64,000 bases of DNA from Actinomycetota bacterium (GCA_016700055.1 CP064997.1:1922001-1986000); one strand, 5' to 3'; positions 15,834 through 25,712 are shown, counted from the first letter of the stretch. Notes: generated from the sequence alone by a model not told the origin. Numbers and translations: made by a program.

Positions 15834-16403
15834 CAGGCCCACCCGAGGAACTCACATCATTGCCAAGCGAAGCGACGTACGCCTCACGGAACGCCGCGCG
15901 GGCTCGCATCAGACGTTTTCGAGCGGCATTCGCACTCACACCCAACGCGGTGCCGATCGCGGAACCATGCTCGCCGAGCGCGGCCATCGTCAAGACCTGC
16001 CGATAGTCGCTTCGCAGACCGAGAGCACCTACACACCCGCTCCGACTGCCGTGTCGTTTCCTCCTCGTTCTCGGCGGCGGTCAGTTCGTCGTCGGGGGCA
16101 GCGGCAACAGGGAGCGGCTCCGCGCCAGGCGGTCGTAGAGGCGTCGACGACTCATCGATCGCCGTGTCTGGTTCGAGGTGAGGAGCGCGCTGTGCGCAGC
16201 AACCAGCTTCGCGCTTCGCTGTCAGATACGACCTTCAACTGATCGATGTGCTGGTAAGCGAGCCGGAACACGTCCGCGACGATCTCTTCGACCTCCATCG
16301 GGTCGCGTTCGAAGCGGCGCACACTTGACCAGACAACACGTCCGTAGGTAGCACCCAGCTCACGCAGCAGGTCGGCATCGTCACGGTCTTCCTTACTCGT
16401 CAT
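15826..16403 (-). CDS. ECF sigma factor, frameshifted (module copy A)
   Basis: An RNA polymerase sigma factor of the ECF group. The first frame (MTSKEDRDDADLLREL) contains region 2: GRVVWSSVRRFERDPMEVEE, IVADVFRLAYQHIDQL and SEARSWLLRTA. Frames shift between about 16020 and 16190. The end, in another frame, has region 4: YRQVLTMAALGEHGSAIGTA, LGVSANAARKRLMRARAAF. Region 4 closely resembles the paralogue at 34859 (GISAGAARKRLMVARIAF). A GGAGG ribosome site lies in front of the ATG at 16403, partly next to a CGCCCC/GGGGCG hairpin. The frameshift may be a sequencing error or decay. Confidence 0.65.
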
Positions 16404-16440
16404 GGGCCTCCGCCCCGATGGGGCGAAGGGCCACCACCAT
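16393..16440 (-). CDS. Possible 15-residue leader ORF before the sigma factor
   Basis: An ATG lies six bases after the -10-like CGACAT. It opens a 15-codon frame (MVVALRPIGAEAHDE) whose TAA lies just inside the start of the sigma gene. It would have to be read from a leaderless transcript. It spans the hairpin in front of the sigma ribosome site, so translation could affect that hairpin. This is speculative. Confidence 0.25.
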   Translation of the reverse strand: MVVALRPIGAEAHDE

Positions 16441-16446
16441 CTATAG

Positions 16447-16471
16447 ATGTCGCGTGGGCCCGAAGTGTTCC
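16447..16471 (-). promoter_or_regulatory. ECF-type promoter (GGAACA-N13-CGACAT) before the copy-A sigma gene
   Basis: GGAACACTTC is followed after the standard spacing by CGACATCT. The site lies 44 bp upstream of the sigma ATG, which suggests autoregulation by the sigma factor or its paralogue. Only the last base of the -10-like element differs from consensus. Confidence 0.7.
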
Positions 16472-16506
16472 CCGAGGAGTTACTCCCCGCCAGTCAGGCC
16501 AGCTAG

Positions 16507-16769
16507 TCAGGCCGATTCGAGGGGAATCACGTCGGCACGCAGCATCGCCCGATCGTCGCCGCACGCCGTCACCTCGCTGAGGTAGCGTTCGGCGAATGCC
16601 GACGCCGTCACCGGATCAGGAAGGGACCCAGGACCGTCGGAACTCTGAGTTGATGGTCGTAGACGTGCACAACGTGCGGTAGGTCGAGCGCACGCACCTC
16701 TTCGTGCGCGATTGCCCGATCGACCATGTCGAGCACATGCTGATCCGTCGCGTGTATCTCTGATGCCAC
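16507..16769 (-). CDS. Small protein upstream of the sigma gene (module copy A), frameshifted
   Basis: A paralogue of 35555-35869. The first part (from a GTG at 16769) reads VASEIHATDQHVLDMVDRAI, then HEEVRALDLPHVVHVYDH and VPTVLGPF. After a shift near 16620 it continues DPVTASAFAERYLSEV and ends VIPLESA. The GTG lies eight bases after the -10-like element of its promoter, so the mRNA may be leaderless. It is about 87 residues, probably cytoplasmic, with no known domain. Its repeated place next to sigma and anti-sigma genes suggests a role in the same circuit. Confidence 0.55.
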
Positions 16770-16777
16770 ACCTGTAA

Positions 16778-16802
16778 GTGTCGGTGCACGTGAAAGTGTT
16801 CC
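16778..16802 (-). promoter_or_regulatory. ECF-type promoter (GGAACA-N13-CGACAC)
   Basis: GGAACACTTT (from 16802) and CGACACTT keep the 13-base spacing. The inferred GTG start of the small protein is only eight bases downstream, the same distance as at 28746-28755. Confidence 0.75.
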
Positions 16803-17129
16803 AGCGCTTCTGAAGGCAGACCCGGGGACCCCTCTCAGCACGGCGGACGAACACGTCCGCGAATCTCTGAAGCCAGCCTGAGACGGGGATGACCCGGTGG
16901 GCGACATCCCTATCTCACACGGCGTAGCCAGACCCGGCGCCGGGCAGACGAGCGCCAAATCGCTCCCGAAGCAGCTCTCGCCGGAACACTCGCCCGACGT
17001 CCGGAACGGGGCGCTCGGGCTCATCGCCGTGCTCGCCACCTGGAGCGGCCAACACGGAGCATAACCAACCAGCCCGGGCTGCTGCTCGCCGGCCCCCGCC
17101 ATTGGCACCCTCCTAGATACTCGCCCGGA
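16803..17129. other. Intergenic stretch without a recognised gene
   Basis: No convincing coding frame is seen on either strand. The plus-strand frame running from a GTG near 16900 to a TAA near 17061 (ending LATWSGQHGA) has no recognisable similarity. The stretch ends at the MFS-tail repeat. Confidence 0.4.
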
Positions 17130-17286
17130 TCGATCACCGCTGCGCTGGCGGGGGCGGCTGCGCTCTCGGTGCTGCTCGCGGCTGCGGTGTTGCGTCTCGG
17201 TGGTGACACCGTCGCGGCCGACGAGCTCGACGAGCTCGACTGATCGACTGATCGACGTGGCAGCCCAGAGGCCAATATCCGACGCA
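17130..17286 (+). pseudogene. MFS 3' end, copy B (fragment)
   Basis: It repeats 14143-14291: the last helix codons (AALAGAAALSVLLAAAVLRL), the DELDELD tail, the stop, and about 35 bp of downstream DNA. No upstream MFS sequence accompanies it, so it cannot encode a transporter. Confidence 0.85.
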
Positions 17287-17379
17287 ACCGCTCGCGCCAG
17301 GCCGACCCGTCGGAGTAGGGGCCAACGGCCTAGCCTCCGTCGATTCGGGGGCGGTTCGTCCCTTGAAGCAGGGGAGACG

Positions 17380-19396
17380 ATGACGATGGCCAGGCGGATA
17401 GCGACGATGGTCGTTCTCATCGGGTTGGTTGCGGCCGCGTGTTCCTCCGACGAGGAGTCGTCGCCCACGTCGACCGCCGCTCCAGAGTCGACCACCGCTC
17501 CCGAGTCGACCACGTCGACCACCTCTCCAGAGTCGACCACTTCGACGAGCGCTCCTGCGAAGCGTGTCCAGCCCGATCACGGATTGCTCGGCGAACACAC
17601 GATGGACGGGCAGGCGCTCCCGTGCACGGCGCAATCCGATGGGGTGCGTGTGCCAGGACGAGACCGGGCTGGAGGGTGTGGACCTTCGACTGAAGAGCTT
17701 CGACGGATCGCCTCTGGTCCTGTTCGTCACTCTGCCTCCAGAGCCCGAGGATGGCTCCGACGGCAACTTCCCTCTGGTGGTCCAGAGCCACGGCTGGGGC
17801 GCGCCGACGACTGGGCCTGACGACCCCCAGTACGGAGGACCGACGGCCTTGGAATGGGCGAAGGACGGGTACGCCGTACTCCAGCTCACGGGCGTGGCTG
17901 GGGCGAATCGTGCGGCAGTCCAGAGTCGAGGGAGGTCGACCCTGCGGCCTGCGAGAAGGGCTACACCCACATCAACGACTACCGGTTCGAGGCCGGGACG
18001 TCCAGCACGCAGTGGGGCTGCTGGTCGACGAGGGCATCGCCGATCCCGGAAAGGGTCGGTGTGACCGGCGACTCGCTCGGTGCCGGGGTTTCTCTCCAGC
18101 TCGCCACCCTGAACGACCGGGTGATGAACGCCGACGGATCCCTGAGCCCCTGGACGAGCCCCGACGGCACGCCGCTCCACATCGCCGCGGCCGCCCCGTT
18201 CGCCGGGTGGAGCGATCTGGTGTCTGCGCTGATGCCGAACGGGCGGATGTCCGATCCGCTCGACGCATCGGCCATGACCGGCCTCTCGCCAGTGGGCGTC
18301 CAGAAGGAGTCCATCGCGAACGGGCTCTACACGGTCGGCACGTTGCAGGCGTACTACGCACCGGCAGGCAGCGACCCGGAAGCAGACATCTCCACTGGGT
18401 CGAGATCATCAACGCCGGCGAGCCGTACGACAGGCCCGAAATCGAGACGGTGGTCGAGCAGTTCGCCCACTTCCGTTCCCCCTATTACCTCCTTGCCGGT
18501 GCATACGGCATGGACCAGCGGTCGCCGTCTCCGCTGTTCATCACCAACGGTCTTACCGACGACGTGTTCCCGGTGGACGAGGCGGTGCGCTACTACGACC
18601 TCGCCCGGTCGCTGTACCCGGACCTTCAGATCTCGTTGTTCTTCGCCGACATCGGCCACCCGCGCGCCGAGAACAAGGACGAGGACAGCGAAGCGCTCCC
18701 AGTGCGGATCCGCCAGTTCTTCGACCACCATTTCCAGGGCGAAGGGTCTGCTCCACGGGCGTGACGGTGCTCACCCAGCTGTGCCCGAACACCGAACCGT
18801 CAGAGGGTCCCTACAAGGCGACCACCTGGGATGCGCTGAGCCCCGGCGAGGTCAGATTCGAGTCCGAGCCCGAGCAGACGGTCCTGTCGAGCGGCGGCAA
18901 CCCGGCCATCGCCCAAGTGTTCGAACCCGTCTTGGGCGGGTTCGCCTGCTCCACTACGCCCGCAGACGACCAGGGAACCGGGCTCGCCACCTATTCGCTG
19001 CCTCCCGCCGCGGGCACGGGCTACACGCTGCTCGGGTCTCCGCTGGTGACCGCCGATCTCGAGGTCACCGGGGAACACGCTTACATCGCCGCGAGGTTGC
19101 TCGACGTCGACCCAGCGACGAACACCCAGACGCTGGTGGCACGGGGCCTCTACCGCATCGACCCCGACGATCCCAACGGCACCCAGGCGTTCCAGCTCTA
19201 TCCGAGTGCATGGCGGTTCTCCGACGGCCACGTCCCGACGCTCCAACTGCTCGGCCAGGACGCTCCCTACTCCCGGCCCTCCAACGGAGAGTTCAGCATC
19301 CAGGTCTCGAACCTGCAGCTGCAACTTCCGTCCACGAGGTCCCCGGCGCACCGGGACATCACCGGCGGTCACCGAGCCGTAGCAGCTCGGCATTGA
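17380..19396 (+). CDS. Secreted CocE/X-Pro-dipeptidyl-peptidase-like hydrolase, several frameshifts
   Basis: A lipoprotein alpha/beta-hydrolase. The signal MTMARRIATMVVLIGLVAAAC ends in a lipobox; a repetitive Ser/Thr/Pro/Glu linker follows, then LPPEPEDGSDGNFPLVVQSH with HGWG, the nucleophile elbow GVTGDSLGAGVSL, PLFITNGLTDDVFPVDEAV with the acid region, and SLFFADIGHPRAEN with the likely catalytic His. The last 200 residues form a jelly-roll-type C-terminal domain (PSEGPYKATTWDAL, GGNPAIAQVFEPV, AWRFSDGHVPTLQLLGQDAP). About five indels break the frame. Two lie in G runs near 18017 and 18053, which points to base-calling errors. Pieces of this gene are duplicated at 14295-14369 and 20548-20636. 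Confidence 0.7.
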
Positions 19397-19462
19397 GCGG
19401 ACCTGCAAGGGCGGTGGTGAGTGAATCGGATCAGTTCTATGGGTAACATGATCCTGCTTATG

Positions 19463-20425
19463 TCAGTCTGATGACATGATCTCGTTGGCGCGAGTCAGCG
19501 CGTCGTCGAGCTCAGATCGAACCGATCGCACCGCATCAGAGTGAGTTTCAATCAATTCAAGTTGAATCTGACTTTCAGTAGCGAAATACACCTCCTTTAG
19601 GTTTGTTTCTATACGGCAGTTCGCATCCGCGACTGCAGTCGCAAGTTCGGCGTTTGACACCGGTACACGTAGGATCTCTACATTAGAGGGGTCGACAGGA
19701 TAGTCAGCCAGAGGTTCCTGCGGAGAGGCGTAGTCGTACCCTGCTCGCTTCATGCACTGGGACCAGCTGCTTTCAGCTGCTCTGACGCCTTCAGAGGCCA
19801 TTGTTTGTACATAGCTATCCTCGTTCACCTTCAATAACGCGTCCCAGCCCGAGAAGCCATAGCGCCGCTCGGCGTTGCCATAAATCTCTTCCGCAGCGAG
19901 CGCTTCGCATCCCGTTCCATCCGGACGTCGAGAGCCATCTGGATAGTCGCGAACCTCGCCATGCAGCGCCGAGAAGTCATCTGACCGCGCGAACGCTGGC
20001 ATCGGCTCGGTAGCAGCCGCCAGGGGCTTCCAGGTCGACAGGTCTATACCGCGCTCCCGAGCGACTTCGGGCGTCACGTGGGCGTACCGACGATCGAGGT
20101 TGAAGAGGCCAGCGTCATCGTAGCGAACGTTGGTTACCTGATCGAAGCCTCTGTCCTTCATGCATTGGGCTCGCAACTTGTTCTCTGCGGCGGCGAGGAG
20201 CCGAAGGTCGTCGGTCGCAGCGTCCATGATGGCGGATAGAGGAAGAGACATCACCTTGTCATCAGGAGGAGTAGTCGAGGATGACTGGCCCGTGAACGAA
20301 GCTCGAACCGTTGCAGAGCTTCGCTGCCCGACAGGGGATGTGGAGCAAGCAGCGATGCTCAGACTCAGGATCGCAGCGAGGATCCAGAGACGTTGCGCCC
20401 GATTCCCTGGTGTCAACGCGAGCAC
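19463..20425 (-). CDS. Lipoprotein of the five-copy paralogous family (copy 3)
   Basis: A 320-aa predicted lipoprotein starting at a GTG (20425) behind GAGGGGGGCG. The signal peptide RLWILAAILSLSIAAC has SIAA-C as lipobox. Family motifs are QCMKDRGFDQVTN, ESSWSQCMKRAGYDYASP and AVADANCRIETNLKEVY. The C-terminal ESQIQLELIETHSDAV matches copy 2. Base composition is visibly lower in GC than the surroundings, with AT-rich runs near 19560-19620, which hints at transfer or different constraint. No small secreted-protein partner is adjacent. It has its own promoter-like site at 20479-20503. Confidence 0.75.
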   Translation of the reverse strand: MLALTPGNRAQRLWILAAILSLSIAACSTSPVGQRSSATVRASFTGQSSSTTPPDDKVMSLPLSAIMDAATDDLRLLAAAENKLRAQCMKDRGFDQVTNVRYDDAGLFNLDRRYAHVTPEVARERGIDLSTWKPLAAATEPMPAFARSDDFSALHGEVRDYPDGSRRPDGTGCEALAAEEIYGNAERRYGFSGWDALLKVNEDSYVQTMASEGVRAAESSWSQCMKRAGYDYASPQEPLADYPVDPSNVEILRVPVSNAELATAVADANCRIETNLKEVYFATESQIQLELIETHSDAVRSVRSELDDALTRANEIMSSD

Positions 20426-20478
20426 TACGCCCCCCTCGACAGTGGCGACTCACGGTCGCCATTCTTCCTACCTAGAAG

Positions 20479-20503
20479 GTGTCGCTTCCGAACGAAGTGT
20501 TCC
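20479..20503 (-). promoter_or_regulatory. ECF-type promoter (GGAACA-N13-CGACAC)
   Basis: GGAACACTTCG and CGACACCT with exact spacing, 54 bp upstream of the start of lipoprotein copy 3 and pointing at it. Confidence 0.75.
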
Positions 20504-20547
20504 TCCGAGGCTTGCCTCGACTTTGGCGGCGGATGGTCTTGCAGGCG

Positions 20548-20636
20548 CGGAGCCCCCGGCAAGGTCAGCTTCGAGTCGGAGCCTGGGCGGAGGGTCTTGT
20601 CGAGTGGCGGCCACCCGGTGATCCGCATACTTGGGC
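20548..20636 (+). pseudogene. Fragment of the hydrolase C-terminal domain
   Basis: It resembles 18838-18925, coding for EVRFESEPEQTVLSSGGNP in the hydrolase; here the frame reads KVSFESEPGRRVLSSGGHP. It is an isolated piece with no start and joins directly to the DNA in front of the kinase gene. Confidence 0.65.
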
Positions 20637-20655
20637 CGTGGGCTGGGAACCGGCG

Positions 20656-21194
20656 ATGATCGAGGAGCTGAGGGCGGAGATCCTCAGCAGAGCCCCACCC
20701 GTGGGGCTGCATGTCCGGCTGGTGGCGATCGACGGGCGCGGGGGCGCCGGCAAGTCCACGCTCGCGGCTCAGCTCGGGCCGTCGTTGAGTGCCGAGATCC
20801 TCCACACGGACGACTTCGCCTCGCGGGACAACCCCCTGAACTGGTGGCCTCGATTGATTGCGGAGGCGCTGGAGCCGATTCGCGACGGGGCGCGGACCTT
20901 GAGCTACCAGCGAGGTAGCTGGGGTCCTGAGCACAGCCCGGAGCCGGTCCTCGGTCAACGCATCACGGAGGTGATGATCCTCGAAGGCGTCAGCTCGTCT
21001 CGGCGCGAGTTCCGGCCATACCTCACCTACTCCATCTGGGTAGACACTCCTCGGGATCTGTGCCTGCAGCGTGGCATCGAGCGCGACGGCGCCGACCAGG
21101 CCGAAGACTGGGCCAGATGGCAAGCAGACGAAGACGCCTACCTTGCGCGGACGACCCACGCGGCTTCGCCGATCGAGTCGTGCGCGGCTACTAG
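20656..21194 (+). CDS. P-loop kinase, uridine kinase-like, frameshift near the end
   Basis: A small nucleoside/phosphoribulokinase-type P-loop protein. Walker A is AIDGRGGAGKSTLA (about 25-38), followed by the substrate Asp pair in EILHTDDFASRDNPLNWW and the VMILEGVSSSRREF strand that precedes the Walker B-type region. The frame ends YLARTTHAAS, but moving one base after LAR gives DDPRGFADRVVRGY and a TAG at 21192-21194, the expected ending. The likely cause is one missing G in a GG(G)AC run. The ATG at 20656 begins the conserved part. The substrate is unknown. Confidence 0.75.
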
Positions 21195-21272
21195 CGCCGA
21201 GTGCTGATCGAGACGATTCCTCCCGGTGCGTGACCCACGCATTGCATCCGTCCGGTTGCGCCGACTACCCTT

Positions 21273-21289
21273 AGTTCCATCATGGAACT
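21273..21289. promoter_or_regulatory. 17-bp perfect palindrome over a start codon
   Basis: AGTTCCAT-C-ATGGAACT is a perfect inverted repeat whose right arm starts with the ATG of the molybdopterin oxidoreductase. It could be an operator, or an mRNA hairpin that hides the start codon. No regulator gene is adjacent. Confidence 0.45.
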
Positions 21290-23570
21290 TCTCGACGACG
21301 TCTCGGCCGCGTGGCACCCGAGCGCGTGCATCCTGTGCGAGTGCAACTGCGGGATCGAGATCCGCCTCGGCGGCGATGACGGCCGCCGCTTCGAACGGAT
21401 CCGCGGCGACAAGGCTCACCCGGCGTCGCAGGGCTACACGTGCGAGAAGGCGTTGCGGCTCGACAGCTACCAGAACGGCCGCCATCGCCTGACGTCACCG
21501 ATGCGGCGACGGGCCGACGGCACGTACGAAGAGGTCGACTGGGACACCGCGATCACCGAGGTCGCCGCCGGCCTCGCCCGCGTGCGCGACACCCACGGTG
21601 GAGCGACCATCTCTCCTACGGTGGGGGGGGGCAGGGGCAACCACCTGCGGTGCCTACGGCGCGGCGACACGCGCTGCACTCGGTTCGGTGTACCGGTCAA
21701 CGCGCCTCGCGCAGGAGAAGACCGGCGAGTTCTGGGTGAACGCCAAGTTGGTCGGCGCCGGAGTGCGGTCTGACATCGAGCATGCCGAGGTCGTCGTGTT
21801 CGTTGGGAAGAACCCGTACCAGTCGCACAGCTTCCCTCACGCCCGGACGACGTTGAAGGAGATCGCCCGCGATCCGCAGCGGTCGATGGTGGTGCTCGAC
21901 CCGCGGCGTACCGAGACCGCCGAGATGGCCGACTTCCACCTCGCCGTCAAGCCCGGCACCGATGCCTGGTGTCTGGCCGCGCTGAACGCGGTGATCGTGC
22001 AGGAAGGCCTGCTGAACCGGCCGTGGCTCGCCGAGCACGCCACCGGTCTGGAGCCCGTCGAGGCCGTGTTGATGGAGGTCGACGTCGACGAGTGCGCCGC
22101 GGTGTGCGGGCTCGACGTCGAGTTGATCCGAGCCGCGGCCCGCCGGATCGCCACCGCGTCGAGCGTCGCGGTGTTCGAGGACCTTGGCGTGCAGATGGGC
22201 CTTAACTCCACCCTGTGCAGCTACCTCGACAAGCTGCTGTGGTCCCTCACCGGCAACTTCGCCAACCCGGGCGGGCAGTACATCTTCAGCAGCCTGATCG
22301 CGCTCGCCGGAGGCGGCGGTGGCCGGTCTCCACGGGTTCGAGGGGTGTCGCCGGTGGTCGGTGCCCCGATCATCAGCGGGCTCATCCCGTGCAACGTGAT
22401 CCCCGAGGAGATCCTCACGGACCACCCAGACCGCTACCGGGCGATGATCGTCGAATCGTCCAACCCGGTGCACTCGCTCGCCGACAGCCCCCGCATGCGC
22501 GAGGCCATCGAGGCGCTCGAGTTCGTGGTGGTGATCGACGTCGCGATGACCGAGACGGCGCTGCTCGCCGACTACGTGCTGCCGGCGCCATCCCAGTTCG
22601 AGAAGTGGGAGGCGACGTTCTTCAACTTCGAGTTCCCCGACAACTACTTCCACCTGCGCCGCCCCGTGCTCGACGCGTTGCCCGGCACGATGCCGGAGCC
22701 AGAGATCCACGCCCGCCTCGTCGAGGCGCTCGGCGCACTCGACGGCGTGGATCTCGAACCGCTCGCTGCCGCGGCCCGCGTCGGGCGAGCCGAGTTCGGT
22801 GCCGAGTTCATGGGGTTCATGGCCGAGCACCCTCACCTCGCCGGGCTCAGCTCGGTCATCCTGTACCGCACCCTCGGGCCGAGCTTGCCCGACGGTGCCG
22901 CCGCTGCCGCGCTGTTGTGGGGAGCTGCCCAACAGAGCGCAGGACCGAATCGCGAGAGCCTGCACCGGGCGGGGTTCACCGGCGAGGGCTTCGAGCTCGC
23001 CGAGGCACTGTTCGACTCGGTGCTCGACAGCCCGAGCGGCACGATCTTCAGCGTCGACGAGTACGACACCAGTTGGAGCCGCGTGCGCACCCCGGGTGGG
23101 CTGATCAACCTCCGCATCGACGTGATGCTCGACGCCCTGCGAGGCCTCGCGACCGCCGAGCGACCGGCGAGCGACCCCGACTTCCCGCTCGTGTTGTCTG
23201 CCGGCGAGCGGCGGTCGTTCACGGCGAACACGATCATGCGCGATCCAGACTGGCGAAAGCGCGACGGCGACGGCGCCCTGCGCATCTCCGAGGCCGATGC
23301 GACATCGCTGGGGCTGGCCGACGGCGACCGGGCCCGTCTCACAACGCGCCGGGGCAGCGTCGAAGTGGTGATCGAGATCAGCCCGATGATGCGCGCCGGT
23401 CACATCTCGATCCCCAACGGTTACGGCCTCAGGCGCACCCGTCGGAGACGCCCGTCGGTGTGGCGCCGAACGAACTGACGTCGGGCGATCACCGCGACCC
23501 GTTCGTCGGCACCCCGTATCACAAGCACGTGCCGGCGCGGCTGGAACCCGTCGCCGCGCCTACTCGTTGA
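21282..23570 (+). CDS. Molybdopterin-dependent oxidoreductase, frameshifted
   Basis: A catalytic subunit of the DMSO-reductase superfamily. The N-terminal 4Fe-4S motif is CILCECNCGIEI plus GYTCEKALRLD. The MGD-binding body follows: KTGEFWVNAKLVGAGV, VVFVGKNPYQSHSFPHART, MVVLDPRRTETAEMADFHL, VFEDLGVQMGLNSTL, and NPVHSLADSPRMREAIE. The C-terminal dinucleotide-binding domain is around PLVLSAGERRSFTANTIMRD and GHISIPNGYGL. Shifts occur at a run of nine G (21623-21631) and near 23430; the frame then ends VGVAPNELTSGDHRDPF at the TGA of 23568-23570. The shifts look technical. Electron-transfer partners are not adjacent, so the substrate cannot be named. Confidence 0.85.
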
Positions 23571-24012
23571 GCACGGCGATTCCGATTGTGAGGGTCGCGG
23601 CGTAGGTGACCCAGGCGAGATAGGGCACGAGCATCCACGCGGCGGTGCGGGACACCGGCGCGAAGCGGGCGATGGTGAGAACGACGGCTGCCAGCAGGAT
23701 GCAGATCTCGACGACGGCCCAGCCGGGGCGTTGGGCGGCGAAGAAGACCGCGGTCCAGCCGAGGTTGAGGCCAAGCTGGACGAGGTAGGCGATGAGTGCG
23801 AGTCGGACCTGTGGCGCCCGAGTGCCGTGGCGGGCGATCAGCCATGCGGCCACCGCCATCGAGACGTACAGGATGGTCCACACGATCCCGAACGCCGGCC
23901 CGGGAGGGGTCCAGGGAGGTTTGTCCAGCTCGTCGTACCAAGATCCCGCCGAGGTGTCGGTCCAACCGCGGCCGATCAAGGCGACTGCGGCGACGAGCGC
24001 CAACGAGGCCAC
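23560..24012 (-). CDS. TspO/MBR-family protein
   Basis: A tryptophan-rich sensory protein/translocator homologue with five hydrophobic helices. Family landmarks are SWYDELDKPPWTPPGPAFG at the first loop, VWTILYVSMAVAAWLIARHG, and LGLNLGWTAVFFAAQRPGWA. It binds tetrapyrroles in studied members. The start used is a GTG at 24012. The first helix begins further upstream in frame (GRGLQAALLVASLAL), so the true start may lie before it or a frameshift may hide it. The 3' end overlaps the oxidoreductase by 11 bp on the opposite strand. Confidence 0.8.
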   Translation of the reverse strand: MASLALVAAVALIGRGWTDTSAGSWYDELDKPPWTPPGPAFGIVWTILYVSMAVAAWLIARHGTRAPQVRLALIAYLVQLGLNLGWTAVFFAAQRPGWAVVEICILLAAVVLTIARFAPVSRTAAWMLVPYLAWVTYAATLTIGIAVLNE

Positions 24013-24105
24013 GAGCAGCGCGGCTTGAAGGCCGCGTCCGGTGCTGACGCGACTGTGCCCGGGCGGGGAAGCGTCGGCGGTGATCGGTGCTGAGGACGAC
24101 GCCCA

Positions 24106-24381
24106 TCACGGATTCAGTGATTGCGAAGGGCGTCGATCAGCTGGCGCGGACATCTTCGAACGCCCTTCGATGCCGACGTCACGTGCCTTTGCCAGTAGGT
24201 CGTCCTTCGTACGATCCTCGTAGTCGCCGCCACGCCCACCGCGGCGGGCGACCTTGGCACGGCCCTCGTTGGCCGAGGCGTTCGAGATGCGAGCCGCCTT
24301 CTCCTTGCTCATCCCGTCGTCGCGCAGCGCTTCGTACTGCTCCGGATCCTTGATCGACGGACCGTGACGCTGTCCGGGCAT
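24106..24381 (-). CDS. Small DUF7218-type protein with Rho-N-like tail
   Basis: A 91-aa basic protein beginning MPGQRHGPSIKDPEQYEALR. The segment DDGMSKEKAARISNASAN is typical of a small conserved actinobacterial family. The C-terminal TKDDLLAKARDVGIEGRSKM resembles the Rho-termination N-terminal-like helix pair. The ribosome site GAGGAGGTGC precedes the start. It is probably a nucleic-acid-associated protein; the function is not established. Confidence 0.65.
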   Translation of the reverse strand: MPGQRHGPSIKDPEQYEALRDDGMSKEKAARISNASANEGRAKVARRGGRGGDYEDRTKDDLLAKARDVGIEGRSKMSAPADRRPSQSLNP

Positions 24382-24569
24382 CACGCACCTCCTCGCTACC
24401 AGTCGCACTCCCTGTGTTGGCGGAGCTGCGCCTACCCACGTCAGTGGTGCATCAAACGTGACCCGCCTGATGTCCTGGTCCTTGAACGTCGAGGTGCTGC
24501 TCACTGTGCGCATAGCGGTGCATCGTGGGATGATCGGTCGAACTCGCCCGGTCTGCAAGAAGGACACTG

Positions 24570-25712
24570 ATGATGCCGCACCGGTCTCGGTGGATGGATG
24601 ACGATCTCGACGCGCTCTCGGACCTGGCCGCCAGGTTCTTCGAGAAGGAGTGCGCACCCCACGAGGAGCGCTGGGGCGAGCAGCAGCACGTGGATCGCGA
24701 GGTGTGGAACAAGGCCGGGGAGGTCGGCTTGTTGTGCCTGAGCATCCCCGAGGGGTACGGCGGTGGCGGCGGCGACTTCCGCCACGAGGCCGTGGCGGCG
24801 ATCGAGCAGATCCGCGCGCTGGCCCCCAGCTTGGGTAGCCCGGTGCACAGCACGATCGTGGCGCACTACGTCGCCAACTACGCCTCCGAAGAGATGAAGC
24901 GGGCGTGGCTGCCGAAGATGGCCTCCGGCGAGGCGATCGGCGCGATCGCCATGACCGAACCGGGCACCGGGTCCGATCTGCAGGGCATCCGCACCACCGC
25001 GGTGCGCGACGGCGACGAGTTCGTGATCAACGGGTCGAAGACGTTCATCTCCAACGGCTACCTGTGCGACTTCGTCTTGGTCGTGTGCCGGACCGACCCC
25101 GAGGGCGGAGGCCAGGGGTTCTCGATGTTCCTGGTCGAGACGGACCGGGAAGGGTTCGCGCGGGGCAAGAACCTGAAGAAGCTGGGCCAGCACGGCCAGG
25201 ACACCTGCGAGCTGTTCTACGACGAGGTCCGCGTCCCGGCCGCGAACATCGTCGGCGAGGAGGGGATGGGCTTCGTCTACCTCATCGAGCAACTGCCCCA
25301 GGAGCGCCTGATCCTGGCGGTCGCCTCGGTGGCCGCCATGGAGAAGGCCGTCGAGCTGACCCTCGAGTACACGAGGGAGCGCACCGCGTTCGGCAAGCCG
25401 ATCTACGAGTTCCAGAACACCCGCTTCGAGATCGCCGAGTGCGCCACCCTGACCGAGGTCGGCTGGTCGTTCATCGACGACTGTGTCGAGAAGCAGGTCG
25501 CCGGCACCTTCGACGTCAAGGGCGCAGCGATGGCCAAGTGGTGGATGACCGAGCAGCAGACGATCGTGGCCGACCGCTGCCTGCAGCTCTTCGGCGGCTA
25601 CGGCTACATGGAGGAGTACCCGATCGCTCGGATCTTCATCGACTCGCGGATCCAGAAGATCTACGGCGGCACCAACGAGATCATGAAGGAAGTCATCGCC
25701 CGCAGCCTGTGA
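24570..25712 (+). CDS. Acyl-CoA dehydrogenase
   Basis: A complete 380-aa FAD-dependent acyl-CoA dehydrogenase of fatty-acid or branched-chain degradation. The N-terminal helical domain contains FFEKECAPHEERW. The FAD/acyl-binding middle part has AIGAIAMTEPGTGSDLQGIR and INGSKTFISNGYLCD. The C-terminal helical domain has YTRERTAFGKPIYEFQNTRF, QLFGGYGYMEEYPIARIFID and the nucleotide-binding end IYGGTNEIMKEVIARSL. It stands alone, so the chain-length specificity is open. The start is one of two adjacent ATGs. Confidence 0.93.
   Translation: MMPHRSRWMDDDLDALSDLAARFFEKECAPHEERWGEQQHVDREVWNKAGEVGLLCLSIPEGYGGGGGDFRHEAVAAIEQIRALAPSLGSPVHSTIVAHYVANYASEEMKRAWLPKMASGEAIGAIAMTEPGTGSDLQGIRTTAVRDGDEFVINGSKTFISNGYLCDFVLVVCRTDPEGGGQGFSMFLVETDREGFARGKNLKKLGQHGQDTCELFYDEVRVPAANIVGEEGMGFVYLIEQLPQERLILAVASVAAMEKAVELTLEYTRERTAFGKPIYEFQNTRFEIAECATLTEVGWSFIDDCVEKQVAGTFDVKGAAMAKWWMTEQQTIVADRCLQLFGGYGYMEEYPIARIFIDSRIQKIYGGTNEIMKEVIARSL

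Noticed and set aside
21697..23403. A long 568-residue minus-strand frame opposite the molybdopterin oxidoreductase
   Set aside because: Its composition is a typical antisense shadow (Val/Gly/Asp/Arg/His rich, no domain), and it mirrors the codon pattern of the real gene.
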